Shown here piece after piece: positions 44,012 through 53,354 of a DNA stretch of 64,000 nucleotides; within the stretch, counting starts at the first letter, position 1; every line of letters starts with the position of its first letter. The DNA is taken from the NCBI GenBank assembly GCA_023954355.1, contig JAMLID010000006.1:50109-114108 (forward strand). Reading direction: 5' to 3'. The notes beneath the pieces are model-generated. The model was not told the origin of the DNA. It searched no databases and saw only the letters and a list, made by a program, of their open reading frames with translations. Origin of the DNA: Oligoflexia bacterium (GTDB lineage Bacteria > Bdellovibrionota > UBA1018 > CAIPTA01). A program made the position numbers and the translations under genes.

Positions 44012-45778
44012 CTACTCTTCTATTTTTTCTGAAGAAGAATCATCGAACCCTTGATCTAAGAACAATTGATCTAGATCTTGTTCTACCGAACTACCATCTT
44101 GAACCCACGGATAGTTCTTTCTCAAGAACTCATCTGAAGAGAGCCCGTTATTTGGTAGTACTCCAAATCCCATTCCCATAGGCATTGGTCTTGGACCATC
44201 AAATGGAGGAGGCATTGGCATTGGTCCAGGCGGCATTGGCATTGGTCCAGGCGGCATTGGCATTGGTCCAGGCGGCATTGGCATTGGTCCTGGAGGCATT
44301 GGCATTGGGCCTGGAGGCATTGGCATTGGACCTGGAGGCATTGGCATTGGTCCAGGAGGCATTGGCATTGGTCCAGGAGGCATTGGCATTGGCGGCATTG
44401 GAGCCACTATGTCAATACATCTTCCATCTCTTGGACTCCATCTTTGTCCAGGAGGGCAGGCAGGTGGATTTCTTCTAACACAACGACCTAGTACTGGATC
44501 ATATACTTGTCCTGGGCCACATACAGAGCCTCTAGGAATACATTGTCTACGAGCTGGATCCCAAATTTCATTTGGTCTACAAAGTCTTGGTCTATTACTT
44601 GGCACACATTGATTTCTAGCAGGACTCCAAACATAGCCTGCAGGGCAACCTACATGATTTGGCACACATCGGTTTCTCTGATAGTCGTAGTGTTCTCCAG
44701 GGGCACATACTCGCGCTGGATCTTTCCATACACAACGATTCAATACATATGAGTATCTATACCCAGGAGCACAACGAACCTGATCAGCTACGCAACGGTT
44801 ACGATACGAATCCCAATGCGTACCGATAGGGCAACGAGGATATCCATTACGTACACAACGATCTAAATAAGGATCGTAATGATGATTAGGTCCGCAAGAA
44901 AAGTTTGGCGGTGGTGGTGGATACGCAACACACTGCCCACTATCAGGATCAAGGTATGTTCCAGGAGGGCATACTCTATCGTTGTCACCATCTTGAACAC
45001 AATATCCTAAATCTTCGTCATAGTAGTACCCTGGAGGGCAAGCCACTACTCCATCATTTTTTTCTCGTATACGTAATTGAAACTGTTGATAGTTCTCAAT
45101 TGAAAATTCATCTGTTGCCTTAAGAGCAAAACGAACAAGTCCCTCTTCACGAAAAGTTCCACGGATAGAAAAATATTTTCCGCTTGTTCTATATCCAATA
45201 GTTAAAGCTTCTGGTAACGACTCTTCATCAACAACCTCACCTGAAAACTCTGCTCTTTCGTTAAGAGGATCAAGCACTTTAACTCTTGTATGATAGCTCT
45301 CATCTTCTTTTGCTGGGTGTAAAACTGAATCTTCACTAAATCTTGGGTACCTATATTCATCATTATTTTCAGAATTTAAGCAAACCTCTCTAGAGTGAAT
45401 TTCGTTACCATCTTGGTCTAGTGCAGCTAAATTGAAACACCAGCGACCAGTAAACGTTGTATTACCGAAAAGTAGAATATTACTCGATTGAGAGTCTTCT
45501 AAATATAATCCGGGAGGTAATTGAGAGCCAATCTCTTGCCAATAAACTGGGGCATTAACTGGTGGAACCAATTCAAATGCACCTTCAAAATATTCACCAT
45601 ATTTTGTATTTAACTCTTCTTCATCAAAAGAAATTTGCGATCCAGCAAGCGCACTAAGCTGTCTGTCTGAAGCTTGATCTTGTCCAGCAAACGAATCTGC
45701 CTTCCCACAAGATAAAATAGAAAAAACTAATAATGTAAAAATGAAAGGCCTAAAATAGGCGAAAAACGAAAGCTTCAT
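44012..45778 (-). CDS. Lipoprotein with Ig-like domains, ten Cys-repeat modules and Pro/Met-rich tandem repeats
   Basis: The 588-residue product has a lipobox (FSILSCG, Cys about residue 24). Two putative Ig-like (He_PIG) segments follow (about 50-140, SQLPPGLYLED; about 175-240). Residues about 245-450 hold ten modules of the form C(P/G/A)PGxxYDxxxxRCV, each with two Cys. Then a Pro/Met-rich stretch made of the unit GPMPMPP (coded by nine 21-bp repeats, 44211-44399), a Met/Gly-rich segment and an acidic tail. It is expected on the cell envelope. The modules are probably disulphide-stabilised. No family covers the whole protein. Confidence 0.8.
   Translation of the reverse strand: MKLSFFAYFRPFIFTLLVFSILSCGKADSFAGQDQASDRQLSALAGSQISFDEEELNTKYGEYFEGAFELVPPVNAPVYWQEIGSQLPPGLYLEDSQSSNILLFGNTTFTGRWCFNLAALDQDGNEIHSREVCLNSENNDEYRYPRFSEDSVLHPAKEDESYHTRVKVLDPLNERAEFSGEVVDEESLPEALTIGYRTSGKYFSIRGTFREEGLVRFALKATDEFSIENYQQFQLRIREKNDGVVACPPGYYYDEDLGYCVQDGDNDRVCPPGTYLDPDSGQCVAYPPPPPNFSCGPNHHYDPYLDRCVRNGYPRCPIGTHWDSYRNRCVADQVRCAPGYRYSYVLNRCVWKDPARVCAPGEHYDYQRNRCVPNHVGCPAGYVWSPARNQCVPSNRPRLCRPNEIWDPARRQCIPRGSVCGPGQVYDPVLGRCVRRNPPACPPGQRWSPRDGRCIDIVAPMPPMPMPPGPMPMPPGPMPMPPGPMPMPPGPMPMPPGPMPMPPGPMPMPPGPMPMPPGPMPMPPPFDGPRPMPMGMGFGVLPNNGLSSDEFLRKNYPWVQDGSSVEQDLDQLFLDQGFDDSSSEKIEE
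44211..44399. repeat. Nine 21-bp tandem repeats
   Basis: The unit GGCATTGGCATTGGTCCAGG plus one base occurs nine times head to tail inside the lipoprotein gene; small base changes (GGTCCT, GGGCCT, GGACCT) mark units 4-6. The minus-strand product is a seven-residue Pro/Met repeat. In-frame length change by slippage would preserve the reading frame. Confidence 0.95.
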
Positions 45779-45934
45779 ACATCCCCTCTTGAATTAGATT
45801 TCGAACCTTGATTCGCACATCAGCAAACTTAATGCCAACTGAAAATCCATTTTTGGGGCAAATTATTTAAAAACACAGTGCATTAATGGAGCCATAATGC
45901 CTCTCTTATTGCGCAACAATAGAAATTTTTACAA

Positions 45935-45968
45935 AAAAAAAGCGGATCAAAATAGATCCGCTTTTTTT
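45935..45968. terminator. Bidirectional terminator
   Basis: AAAAAAAGCGGATC (45935-45948) and GATCCGCTTTTTT (45955-45967) form a stem around AAAATA, downstream of the small lipoprotein gene on the minus strand. Confidence 0.85.
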
Positions 45969-45986
45969 ATTAAGACAATGGTTTTC

Positions 45987-46541
45987 TTACTGTTGAGCTT
46001 TAACGTCAGAGATAAAATCTCTAACCACTCGCTCAACTCTTGTTCTTCTTTCGCCCAATTTTTTTGCTACTTTATTAAGTACTGCACGGTTAGGCATTTC
46101 TAACTTATTCAAAGTAGAAATATCTTTTTCGTTTAAGCCTAAAGCTTTAGCAGCAGGAGCTTTATTAGAAGCTTCAGCTAAATCTAAAAACTTTTGTGCT
46201 GAAGAAACTTTGATACTGTAGTCTCTTGCTAACATTTCAGCAGCATCGCTATTGCGAACTGTTTTTGTGCTAGCATCTACAGCTAATTCTAAAGTATCAA
46301 ACTCAGCTCTTGGACCTCTCCAACCTGGGTGTCTTGGACCATGGCCAGGATGTCTTGGGCCGCGTCCGTCTCTCCATCTTGGTTGGTGTGGACCTGGATA
46401 ATATGGACCAGGATGGTAAGGTCTATGCCAACCACGACGGTGGCCGTGGCCATAATCAACATGACCGTAAGTATAAGATACTTCACAACCTTGAAGCATT
46501 GGAATAGCGAGTAATAGGGCTAATAAAGAAAAAATTCTCAT
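45987..46541 (-). CDS. Small lipoprotein with His/Pro/Gly/Arg-rich segment
   Basis: The 184-residue product starts at 46541 behind GGAGG (spacing 6). A longer frame to 46658 has no such site and extends the signal unnaturally. The lipobox is PMLQGC (Cys about residue 18). Residues about 25-75 are rich in His, Pro, Gly, Arg, Trp and Tyr (GHGHRRGWHRPYHPGPYYPG), perhaps metal or surface binding. The C-terminal half is helical (FDTLELAVDASTKTVRNSDAAE and beyond). I recognise no family. A terminator follows it. Confidence 0.75.
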   Translation of the reverse strand: MRIFSLLALLLAIPMLQGCEVSYTYGHVDYGHGHRRGWHRPYHPGPYYPGPHQPRWRDGRGPRHPGHGPRHPGWRGPRAEFDTLELAVDASTKTVRNSDAAEMLARDYSIKVSSAQKFLDLAEASNKAPAAKALGLNEKDISTLNKLEMPNRAVLNKVAKKLGERRTRVERVVRDFISDVKAQQ

Positions 46542-46946
46542 GAGAACCTCCGGAATATTATTTATCTTGGACTTACTTAACGTAAGCCTTGCGCTCAGTT
46601 TTCTACGCCCGATGATCATAGCGCGCAAGCATTTCATAAATTTTGTAGAAATCTCCACATTCGTCCTGAATTTTTTACATAAAGGTAGAGGGCCTATTAC
46701 TTTCGAACTTTTTCAAAGGGTCTATATGATCATAAGCTTCCACTTAGGGTATCAAATATTTGATAAATAGTGGCAATTCTAGCTTTTCCTTACCGCAAAA
46801 CAATCCCATCACATAATATTCAAAATAAAAATAACGCAATAATTTCAAATAATTAAAATCGAACAACCTTTATGTATTGCGAAGCATAATAATATTTGAT
46901 ATAAAAGGTCGGATTTTAAAAATCACCACTATTATAGGAGCCTTTA
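46542..46946. other. Divergent intergenic region
   Basis: This A+T-rich stretch between the minus-strand lipoprotein and the plus-strand transglutaminase-type gene should hold both promoters. GGAG lies 10 nt before the ATG at 46947. I see no gene, repeat or confident promoter pair. Confidence 0.4.
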
Positions 46947-48473
46947 ATGAAAGCCGCTCACTCAAAAACCCTACCTATACTTATAGCCTCTCTCTTGGCT
47001 GCTCCAAGCGTCTCTTATGCATTTTCAAACTCTGACTTATCAAGAGCACTTCGTGAATTTGAAAGAGATCCTAAAAAGTTCATGAATACGATTCCAGAAA
47101 AAGAAGTAAATAATCGTAAAGCTAAAATTCAATCTGTTTTTACTAAAGACGCTATTCGCAAAAAGAAATATGTAGAAGAAAAAAATAAAACCAGACCTAT
47201 TCAAGGTAAGTCAGGCATCCAATCTAACGATAGAGCTGAAAATCTAGTTTATAATTCTAATAAAATGTTAAAAAGCTTAGAAGAAATTGAGCGTAAAAGA
47301 CTACAAAAGGCAGAGCTCTCTGTTCAACCTTGGTCTGATCATTACTGGGCCCTTTACCAAGGACAAACAGCATTCCGATATGCTGATAAAGATTTTCCTA
47401 ACTCTTCTGATTGGAAAAGAAATTTCGACTACATCATGAAGAACATACACGGCGATATAGACTCACTAGCACCAGCTGAAAAATATGATTTACTTGTTGG
47501 AGATGATTCTAAATCTCTTACTAAATCTGCCCTTGGTGAAGGCGAACAATACTACCGCTCGAGTAGAAAAGTAGAAGAGTGGATGGGAATTTGTCATGGA
47601 TGGGCTCCGGCCGCTTATATGTTAGATAGACCAAGCTCTTCTGTTAGTGTTTTAGCCGCTGATGGAAGAACGAAAATCACCTTCTACCCTTCTGACATTA
47701 AAGCCTTAGCCTCACTTCTGTGGGCAAAACACTCAAGCGAAGTAAACTTCGTAGGCGGAAGATGCGATACTAAAGAACCCAAACAAGACGAAAATGGAAG
47801 AATTTACGACCAAAACTGCTTCGATACTAATCCTGGTGCGTGGCACTTAGCTTTAGTAAATCAAATTGGTATTAGTGATAAGAGCTTGGTAATGGACGCG
47901 ACTTTTGACTATGAAGTATGGAACCAACCAATTCTTTCGTATGAATACACCTACTTCAATCCAGAAACTAAGGCTCCATCAAACAGTCTTAGATCTGCAA
48001 AAGTTTCTGCGAATGAATTTCGTTCAGATAAATTTCGTAAATATCGAGATAATAATACTCGATCTATTGTTGGTATTTCTATGACAGTAAAATACATGGC
48101 AGAAAATAATCCAACCATACAAGGTAGCGATGCTAAATCAAACGACAATATCACTACCGTTCGCTACATTTATGACCTTGAATTAGATAGTAACGATAAT
48201 ATTATTGGCGGTGAATGGTATCAAAATGCTCACCCTGATTTTCTTTGGACACCGGTAAAAGATGCTAGAGCAGTTAGCCCTGGCGATACTTATCTGGCAC
48301 GTACTCGTGCTGATCGCAAGAAGTGGAGCAAAGAAGAATCAATGCCTAGAGAATGGCAAGAAATCGCAAAAAGAAATTCATCTAACGGATCTCCCCTTGC
48401 TGTTATTGTAGAAAATCTAATTCAGTTCTCTAACGAAAAAGACTCTTCGCATAGACCGATCCGAAAGAGATAG
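46947..48473 (+). CDS. Secreted transglutaminase, TGase_elicitor type
   Basis: The 508-residue product has a signal peptide (about 1-25, ending SVSYA). The catalytic region EEWMGICHGWAPAAYML carries the candidate active-site Cys (about residue 214); GAWHLALVNQ (His) and a later Asp in MDATFDYEVWNQP complete a plausible triad. This pattern matches the TGase_elicitor family (PF16683) known from Phytophthora elicitor transglutaminases and some marine bacteria. It would cross-link proteins outside the cell. The clostripain-type protease gene starts 9 bp downstream, so both are probably co-expressed. Confidence 0.8.
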   Translation: MKAAHSKTLPILIASLLAAPSVSYAFSNSDLSRALREFERDPKKFMNTIPEKEVNNRKAKIQSVFTKDAIRKKKYVEEKNKTRPIQGKSGIQSNDRAENLVYNSNKMLKSLEEIERKRLQKAELSVQPWSDHYWALYQGQTAFRYADKDFPNSSDWKRNFDYIMKNIHGDIDSLAPAEKYDLLVGDDSKSLTKSALGEGEQYYRSSRKVEEWMGICHGWAPAAYMLDRPSSSVSVLAADGRTKITFYPSDIKALASLLWAKHSSEVNFVGGRCDTKEPKQDENGRIYDQNCFDTNPGAWHLALVNQIGISDKSLVMDATFDYEVWNQPILSYEYTYFNPETKAPSNSLRSAKVSANEFRSDKFRKYRDNNTRSIVGISMTVKYMAENNPTIQGSDAKSNDNITTVRYIYDLELDSNDNIIGGEWYQNAHPDFLWTPVKDARAVSPGDTYLARTRADRKKWSKEESMPREWQEIAKRNSSNGSPLAVIVENLIQFSNEKDSSHRPIRKR

Positions 48474-48482
48474 TTTAAATTT

Positions 48483-50042
48483 ATGTTTAAGCCATTTCTA
48501 ATCATTCTAGCCTGCTTATTTTTTTCGCTGAATTCGCAGGCTTCTTCTAGATCAAATAGTCCAGACTGCAAAAAAGTTTGGACAAAAGCAGATCTTCGAC
48601 CTCAAGAGAATGAAGATTACTCTACCTTCTACAAAAGACAACAAAGAAATAACTGTCTTAAAGACTGGACAATTCTAGTTTATATGGCCGCCGATAATGA
48701 TCTTGCAGCCTATGCGCTTTGGGATTTGTACGAGATGGAAGCTGGCTTTAAACGATCTAACTATGCAGGATCTTCTGAAAAACTAGACCTCTTAGTTCAA
48801 TATGATGGCCCAGAGAACGATGATCTAAGAAGACTGCATATGTTTTCTTTTGGTGAATACAAGCATAGAAAATTATCTGATTTTCAAAGATCAAATATTG
48901 AAAATGTACAGTCACCCATCATTGAAAAGCTTCCTGAAAACCGTAGAGACAAAGAAGCAGATAGACTGATAAATTTTCTTTCCTTTGCCGACACTAATTA
49001 TCCTTCAAAACATACAATGCTGATCGTCTGGGGACATGGACAAGGTTGGAAGGCATACCCAATTACAGAAAAGGCAAAGGCAAATATTTTAAACAATATC
49101 GAACTTCCCAGTTTTCCAGAATCTACAACTGATAAAAACTTTGGTGGAATCGCATTTCGTAAAAGTTCTGATACATGGCTAGATATCCCAGCCTTAAAAT
49201 CTGTATTAAAAACTCACCAAGAATCCTCTGGTAAAGCACTTGATATTTACGCATCCGATGCTTGTTTAATGCAAATGGTAGAAGTTGCTTACGAACTCTC
49301 ACCTTATTCGCGCTTTATCGTAGGCTCCACTCAAGTGCAAAATTTTCTGGGACTTCCCTACCGAAGACTACTATACGAAATAAATAAAGGCACATTTAAT
49401 GGCGAAAAGAGAAATGTAAAGCATAGCAACGATGCGAAAGATGAGCCTTATCTACTCTCAAAAATGATTCCTAATCTAATGAAGCAGAGTATGAATCCTA
49501 GATCTGGACTACAAGGTAGATCTGATAAAGAAGGCATCAAACACATAACTTCATCATCGATTTCGTCTATTCCCTTAGAAAAGGATCTAATTGTTGAATT
49601 GAAAAAAATATCTCTCACCTTACACTCTTACTTACGAGAAGAACCTATGCGTATTATGGACATGATGTATATTATGCAAAATGTTCCTTCGGTTGAGGGT
49701 AATGCCCAAGATCTAGGAGTTTTTCTTGGGTATTTGGAAATGTTACTCATAGAAGAAAAGCAAAAAAATGGCCATTTCAGCCCAAGAGCAAGACAGTTAC
49801 ATCAACAAATTATTGAGACTAAAACCTCTCTAGACTTTACAGTACTCTCGTACGCATACGGTACTGCTTATGGAATAGATGAAATCACAAATACCATTAG
49901 TTTTGTGCCAAGAGCCATATCTATTTGGATTCCACTTTCAGAAGATGAGTATAAGTTAAGAAAACGAGAATTCATGGCATCAGAATTCTACAAAGATACT
50001 AAATGGAATCTCTGGTTAGACTATCTGTATAATAATAAGTAA
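48483..50042 (+). CDS. Secreted clostripain-type (C11) cysteine protease
   Basis: The 519-residue product has a signal peptide (about 1-20, SLNSQASS). The catalytic domain shows WTILVYMAADNDLAAYALWDL, the catalytic His in MLIVWGHGQGWK and the catalytic Cys in YASDACLMQMVEVAYEL. C11 proteases cleave after basic residues. It is placed directly behind the transglutaminase gene, so a joint role in altering host or prey proteins, or the cell's own surface, is plausible. It ends at the palindromic element 50044-50200. Confidence 0.9.
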   Translation: MFKPFLIILACLFFSLNSQASSRSNSPDCKKVWTKADLRPQENEDYSTFYKRQQRNNCLKDWTILVYMAADNDLAAYALWDLYEMEAGFKRSNYAGSSEKLDLLVQYDGPENDDLRRLHMFSFGEYKHRKLSDFQRSNIENVQSPIIEKLPENRRDKEADRLINFLSFADTNYPSKHTMLIVWGHGQGWKAYPITEKAKANILNNIELPSFPESTTDKNFGGIAFRKSSDTWLDIPALKSVLKTHQESSGKALDIYASDACLMQMVEVAYELSPYSRFIVGSTQVQNFLGLPYRRLLYEINKGTFNGEKRNVKHSNDAKDEPYLLSKMIPNLMKQSMNPRSGLQGRSDKEGIKHITSSSISSIPLEKDLIVELKKISLTLHSYLREEPMRIMDMMYIMQNVPSVEGNAQDLGVFLGYLEMLLIEEKQKNGHFSPRARQLHQQIIETKTSLDFTVLSYAYGTAYGIDEITNTISFVPRAISIWIPLSEDEYKLRKREFMASEFYKDTKWNLWLDYLYNNK

Positions 50043-50043
50043 G

Positions 50044-50200
50044 ATGTATTTTCAAATTTAGAAGCGTTGCGAGAAAGACACTAAAAGTGCCGAACTAGGT
50101 ATGATGAGGCTGAATAGTAACTCTACTGCAATGACGAATAACACGGCTTAGGTGCTTTTAGAGACTTACGCAGTAGTTACTAAGTTTGAAAACACACACT
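50044..50200. repeat. Large palindromic element, copy A2
   Basis: It closely matches 25898-26055: TTAGAAGCGTTGCGAGAAAG and ACACTAAAAGTGCC on the left, TTAGGTGCTTTTAGAGACTT and CAGTAGTTACTAAGTTTGAA on the right. The arms are again imperfect inverted repeats. The centre (TGAATAGTAACTCTACTGCAATGACGA region) has diverged and its hairpin is weaker. It sits 2 bp after the protease stop codon. Confidence 0.85.
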
Positions 50201-50276
50201 AAAGCTAATTTTACATAAAAATTTGGCAATTCCTCTCAAGTATACGTAAACTATAGAAAATTTCAGAGGAGGATTC

Positions 50277-51035
50277 ATGAAGCAAACTTCATTGTTAGTT
50301 GTATGTATAACATCAGTCGCACTTTTCTCGTGCGTATCAAGCAGTAAACATAAGAAAATAGTAGGTGACCTTGAGCAGCAACTCTCTGAACAACGTACTC
50401 AAAATCAAGACCTTCAAACTACTGTTGGCAGTTTAGAAGAGAAGCTACTTGCTACCACTAAAGATAAAGGACAATTGCGTACCTCTTTAGATGAAATGAA
50501 AAAAGCGATGGAAGAGATGAAACAACGCCAGCAAGAGCAAAAGAAACGATTAGATGAATTTAAAGACCTAACAAGAAGATTTAAACGCTTAACTGATGCA
50601 GGAACTCTCTCTGTTAAGATCGTGGATGGGAAAATGGTAGTGAGCTTAGGCTCTGACCTATTATTTGCACCTGGATCGGCTCGATTATCTAAAGATGGTA
50701 TTAGTGCGGTAAAAGAGGTTACACAGCAACTCGTCAGCCTACCTAGTAAGCGCTACCAAATTGAAGGACATACAGATACTGTGCCTATCAACACACAAGT
50801 ATTTCCTTCTAATTGGGAACTTGCATCTGCTCGTTCACTTAGCGTGATGAAAACTATGATTGACTCTGGAATGCCTTCAGAAAGAGTAAGTGCCGCAAGT
50901 TATGGCGAATTTCAATCTGTACAGGCGAACGATACTCCAGAGGGGCGTGCAGCGAATAGAAGAGTTGAGATCGTTATTGTTCCAGATTTATCTTCTCTTC
51001 CTGGATATGAAGAGCTTCAGTCTTATGCGCAGTAA
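50277..51035 (+). CDS. OmpA-family lipoprotein with coiled coil
   Basis: The 252-residue product has a lipobox (VALFSC, Cys about residue 20), a long coiled coil (about 25-100, QQLSEQRTQNQDLQTTVG and beyond) and a C-terminal OmpA/MotB peptidoglycan-binding domain (about 120-240, YQIEGHTDTVPIN, NWELASARSLSVM, NRRVEIVI). It probably tethers the outer membrane to the wall. AGGAGG precedes the ATG. Its stop overlaps the ClC gene start. Confidence 0.93.
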   Translation: MKQTSLLVVCITSVALFSCVSSSKHKKIVGDLEQQLSEQRTQNQDLQTTVGSLEEKLLATTKDKGQLRTSLDEMKKAMEEMKQRQQEQKKRLDEFKDLTRRFKRLTDAGTLSVKIVDGKMVVSLGSDLLFAPGSARLSKDGISAVKEVTQQLVSLPSKRYQIEGHTDTVPINTQVFPSNWELASARSLSVMKTMIDSGMPSERVSAASYGEFQSVQANDTPEGRAANRRVEIVIVPDLSSLPGYEELQSYAQ

Positions 51036-52198
51036 TGAGACTGGGTGTACCTTTTAAAATAATCTTTAGTTTATTTTTAATGGGGATCTTAGCAGGACTA
51101 GGATCCTCATTTTTTTTATATTCGCTAAACTATCTAACAGCGCAAAGACAGCAGTATCCTCTCATAATGCTTGGGTTACCCATATTAGGATTGCTATTTG
51201 CTCTCACGAAGGCCAAATACTCTGTATATTTTAACCAAGGACCAAAAGACCTCTTCCGAGCTTCGAGAGGTGAGGTTAAAGATTCATTTCTTTATTTACC
51301 ACCGATCATTCTCATTTCTACCCTATTGTCTCATCTTTTTGGTGCCTCAGTAGGTAGAGAAAGTACTGCTGCTCAAATGGGTGGAGGCTTTAGCTATTGG
51401 ATCCCTAAATTTTTATCTACCTCTCTTGAGCATAAGTGCTCTTTGATTGTTTCTGGCCTAAGTGCGGGCTTTGGTGCAGCCGTAGGTGCACCCTTGGCAG
51501 GTCTTGTCTTTGGATTAGAAATAACTGGAGGGTGGACCATTCGAAATATCGTATACTGTACTTTTGTCAGCGCAGTAAGCTTTTTCATTACAAAGCTAGT
51601 TGGAGCGCCACATACTTACTACCCTATTGCTAGCCCAGAAATTAGCCTTACGATTAAAACAATTATAGCAATTTTATGTCTATCTACTTTTTCTAGTCTT
51701 TTACTTTATCTTTTCTTTTTCCTTAAAAAACAAACCGAAAATTTAATAGAAGCACTACCCGGTTTTCTACTCAAATCGACTCTTGTTGGTTTGATCCTAG
51801 CAATTAGCTTTTGCTTTATGGGGTATCAAAAGTACGCTGGCCTTGGCATTGAATATATCCAGTTTAGTCTTCTTGGCATCACCAATACCGCTGATCCATT
51901 TTGGAAAGTTTTCTTTACTGCTCTGTCAATAGGGTCGGGATTCAAAGGCGGAGAATTTATTCCCTTTGTTTTTATCGGCAGTAGCCTAGGTGCTTTAATT
52001 TCTAAAATACTCTCAGCTGGATTACTACTACCCACTATTGGGTTTGGTTTATTTTACGGAGCAGCAACCAGAACCCCAATTGCTTGCTCAATTATGGTAG
52101 GAGAAATTTTTGGATGGCAATATGGTTTTATATGCTACCCAGCCACAATAGTAACAATCTTGTTTTTAGGTAAACGTTCAGTATTTTCTAATGGATAG
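51035..52198 (+). CDS. ClC-family chloride channel or transporter
   Basis: The 387-residue product has about ten membrane segments and the ClC selectivity motifs GASVGREST and GSGFKGGEFIPFV, plus GLSAGFGAAVGAPLAG. At 387 residues it is shorter than E. coli ClcA (473) and lacks CBS domains. The start ATG uses the last base of the OmpA-family stop codon. It may be a Cl-/H+ antiporter, but the gating/proton Glu was not assigned with certainty. Confidence 0.9.
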   Translation: MRLGVPFKIIFSLFLMGILAGLGSSFFLYSLNYLTAQRQQYPLIMLGLPILGLLFALTKAKYSVYFNQGPKDLFRASRGEVKDSFLYLPPIILISTLLSHLFGASVGRESTAAQMGGGFSYWIPKFLSTSLEHKCSLIVSGLSAGFGAAVGAPLAGLVFGLEITGGWTIRNIVYCTFVSAVSFFITKLVGAPHTYYPIASPEISLTIKTIIAILCLSTFSSLLLYLFFFLKKQTENLIEALPGFLLKSTLVGLILAISFCFMGYQKYAGLGIEYIQFSLLGITNTADPFWKVFFTALSIGSGFKGGEFIPFVFIGSSLGALISKILSAGLLLPTIGFGLFYGAATRTPIACSIMVGEIFGWQYGFICYPATIVTILFLGKRSVFSNG

Positions 52199-52201
52199 CT
52201 T

Positions 52202-52795
52202 TTACTCGTTAGAAGATAGTTCACGTATCGGCTTCGTTTGTTCATTCTTAGCAGAATCCATAATCTGTTGTAGGTTGCCTTCAAGATGTGTAGCAATTTT
52301 ATTCATCTGATAGGCCGAAGCTTCGATATAAGAAATATTTTGATTATAACAGGGGGCTGCCTCTAGAAAGCCTTCCATATCACCACCAGTAATTTCTTCT
52401 ACGTCGAAGTCTTCAGGTAAAACAACTTCATCTAAATACGCTTCTACTGAGTCTGAGGCAGATCGTACATCTTTTACAAAATCTGCTAAAAACTCTTGAT
52501 CTTGAATGCTATGAGAAAAAACTTCTTCACTAAAATCAGGCCTTTCACTATTAGAATTTCCGTAAGAAGCAACCTGACGACCACCTTTTTCTTTTTCTAC
52601 TTGTGCAGCCCAGCGACTCTCATATTTAGAAACACAGTAGCTAGCCATTTCAGCTATATAGCCATTATCTTCACAGTAAGACACATACTTACCTACGTTT
52701 TCAGGGCTATCACAATGAAATTTTGACAAATCTTCATTAGCGAAAACAATAACCGGAAAAACAAACAATAAATTTATTAGAAATAATTTAGTCAT
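52202..52795 (-). CDS. Secreted protein of unknown function
   Basis: The 197-residue product has a signal peptide (MTKLFLINLLFVFPVIVFA) and a mature acidic helical part with five Cys residues (HCDSP, YCEDN, YCVSK, APCYNQ among them). I recognise no family. It lies 3 bp after the M15 peptidase gene, so the two form an operon, and ends 3 bp from the convergent ClC gene. Confidence 0.65.
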   Translation of the reverse strand: MTKLFLINLLFVFPVIVFANEDLSKFHCDSPENVGKYVSYCEDNGYIAEMASYCVSKYESRWAAQVEKEKGGRQVASYGNSNSERPDFSEEVFSHSIQDQEFLADFVKDVRSASDSVEAYLDEVVLPEDFDVEEITGGDMEGFLEAAPCYNQNISYIEASAYQMNKIATHLEGNLQQIMDSAKNEQTKPIRELSSNE

Positions 52796-52798
52796 ACT

Positions 52799-53284
52799 TT
52801 ATTTTCTCTTTTTTGATTTTTTACTTTTTTTGCCAGACGAACCACAAACATTCCACTCTCGATGCCCACCTAAATCGATATGCCCTTCGGCCCCACAGTA
52901 CATGCCTACTCCGCCCTTTCGATTACCTAAAATCTTTGATCTTGCTCTTTTCAAAGCACCATTAAGACCAGAACGACCAACACCAGCAGCACGAACATCT
53001 GCTGCGATTCCCAACGTATGCTGAGATTTTGAAGCTGTCCCTCTACACTTCTTTTTTATACAGCCTCTTTGTGCGCGCAATTGGTTTTGTCTTGTTTGAG
53101 ATCTATAAGCTGAAAAAACTTCGACGGTTTTACCCCCGAGTTCTTTTGAAATCTGACTTAAAACAGATTGCATTTCTTTTGACCCTTTTATGCGACTATC
53201 TGATCCTACAGCATTTCCCACAGCCTTCCATCCAGCAAAAGAAGTAGACGGAACCACTAACAAAAGAAAAAGAAAAAATTTCAT
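52799..53284 (-). CDS. Secreted M15-type peptidoglycan peptidase
   Basis: The 161-residue product has a signal peptide (about 1-17) and the M15 zinc-site pattern: VFSAYRSQTRQNQLR, SKSQHTLGIAADVRAAG (His and Asp ligands) and GHIDLGGHREW (second His). This matches the YcbK/D-Ala-D-Ala carboxypeptidase-like group acting on peptide stems. The C-terminus is a run of Lys/Ser/Arg (KKSKKSKKRK), unusual for the family and perhaps for wall or polyanion binding. Such enzymes are common in predators that remodel their own and prey walls. Confidence 0.88.
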   Translation of the reverse strand: MKFFLFLLLVVPSTSFAGWKAVGNAVGSDSRIKGSKEMQSVLSQISKELGGKTVEVFSAYRSQTRQNQLRAQRGCIKKKCRGTASKSQHTLGIAADVRAAGVGRSGLNGALKRARSKILGNRKGGVGMYCGAEGHIDLGGHREWNVCGSSGKKSKKSKKRK

Positions 53285-53354
53285 TCACTACCCTATTCGA
53301 CAAGTTGAACTCTTCTTTTCTTTCGGAATCACTGAATAAAATCTTAAAAATTTC

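Noticed and set aside
44211..44399. CRISPR array
   Set aside because: Direct repeats abut with no spacers and are in-frame protein repeats; no cas genes nearby.
44185..44478. 97-codon plus-strand Ala/Leu repeat frame
   Set aside because: Produced by reading the 21-bp tandem repeat on the wrong strand.
46540..46770. 76-codon plus-strand frame in the divergent gap
   Set aside because: It covers the lipoprotein start region on the other strand and has no ribosome binding site.
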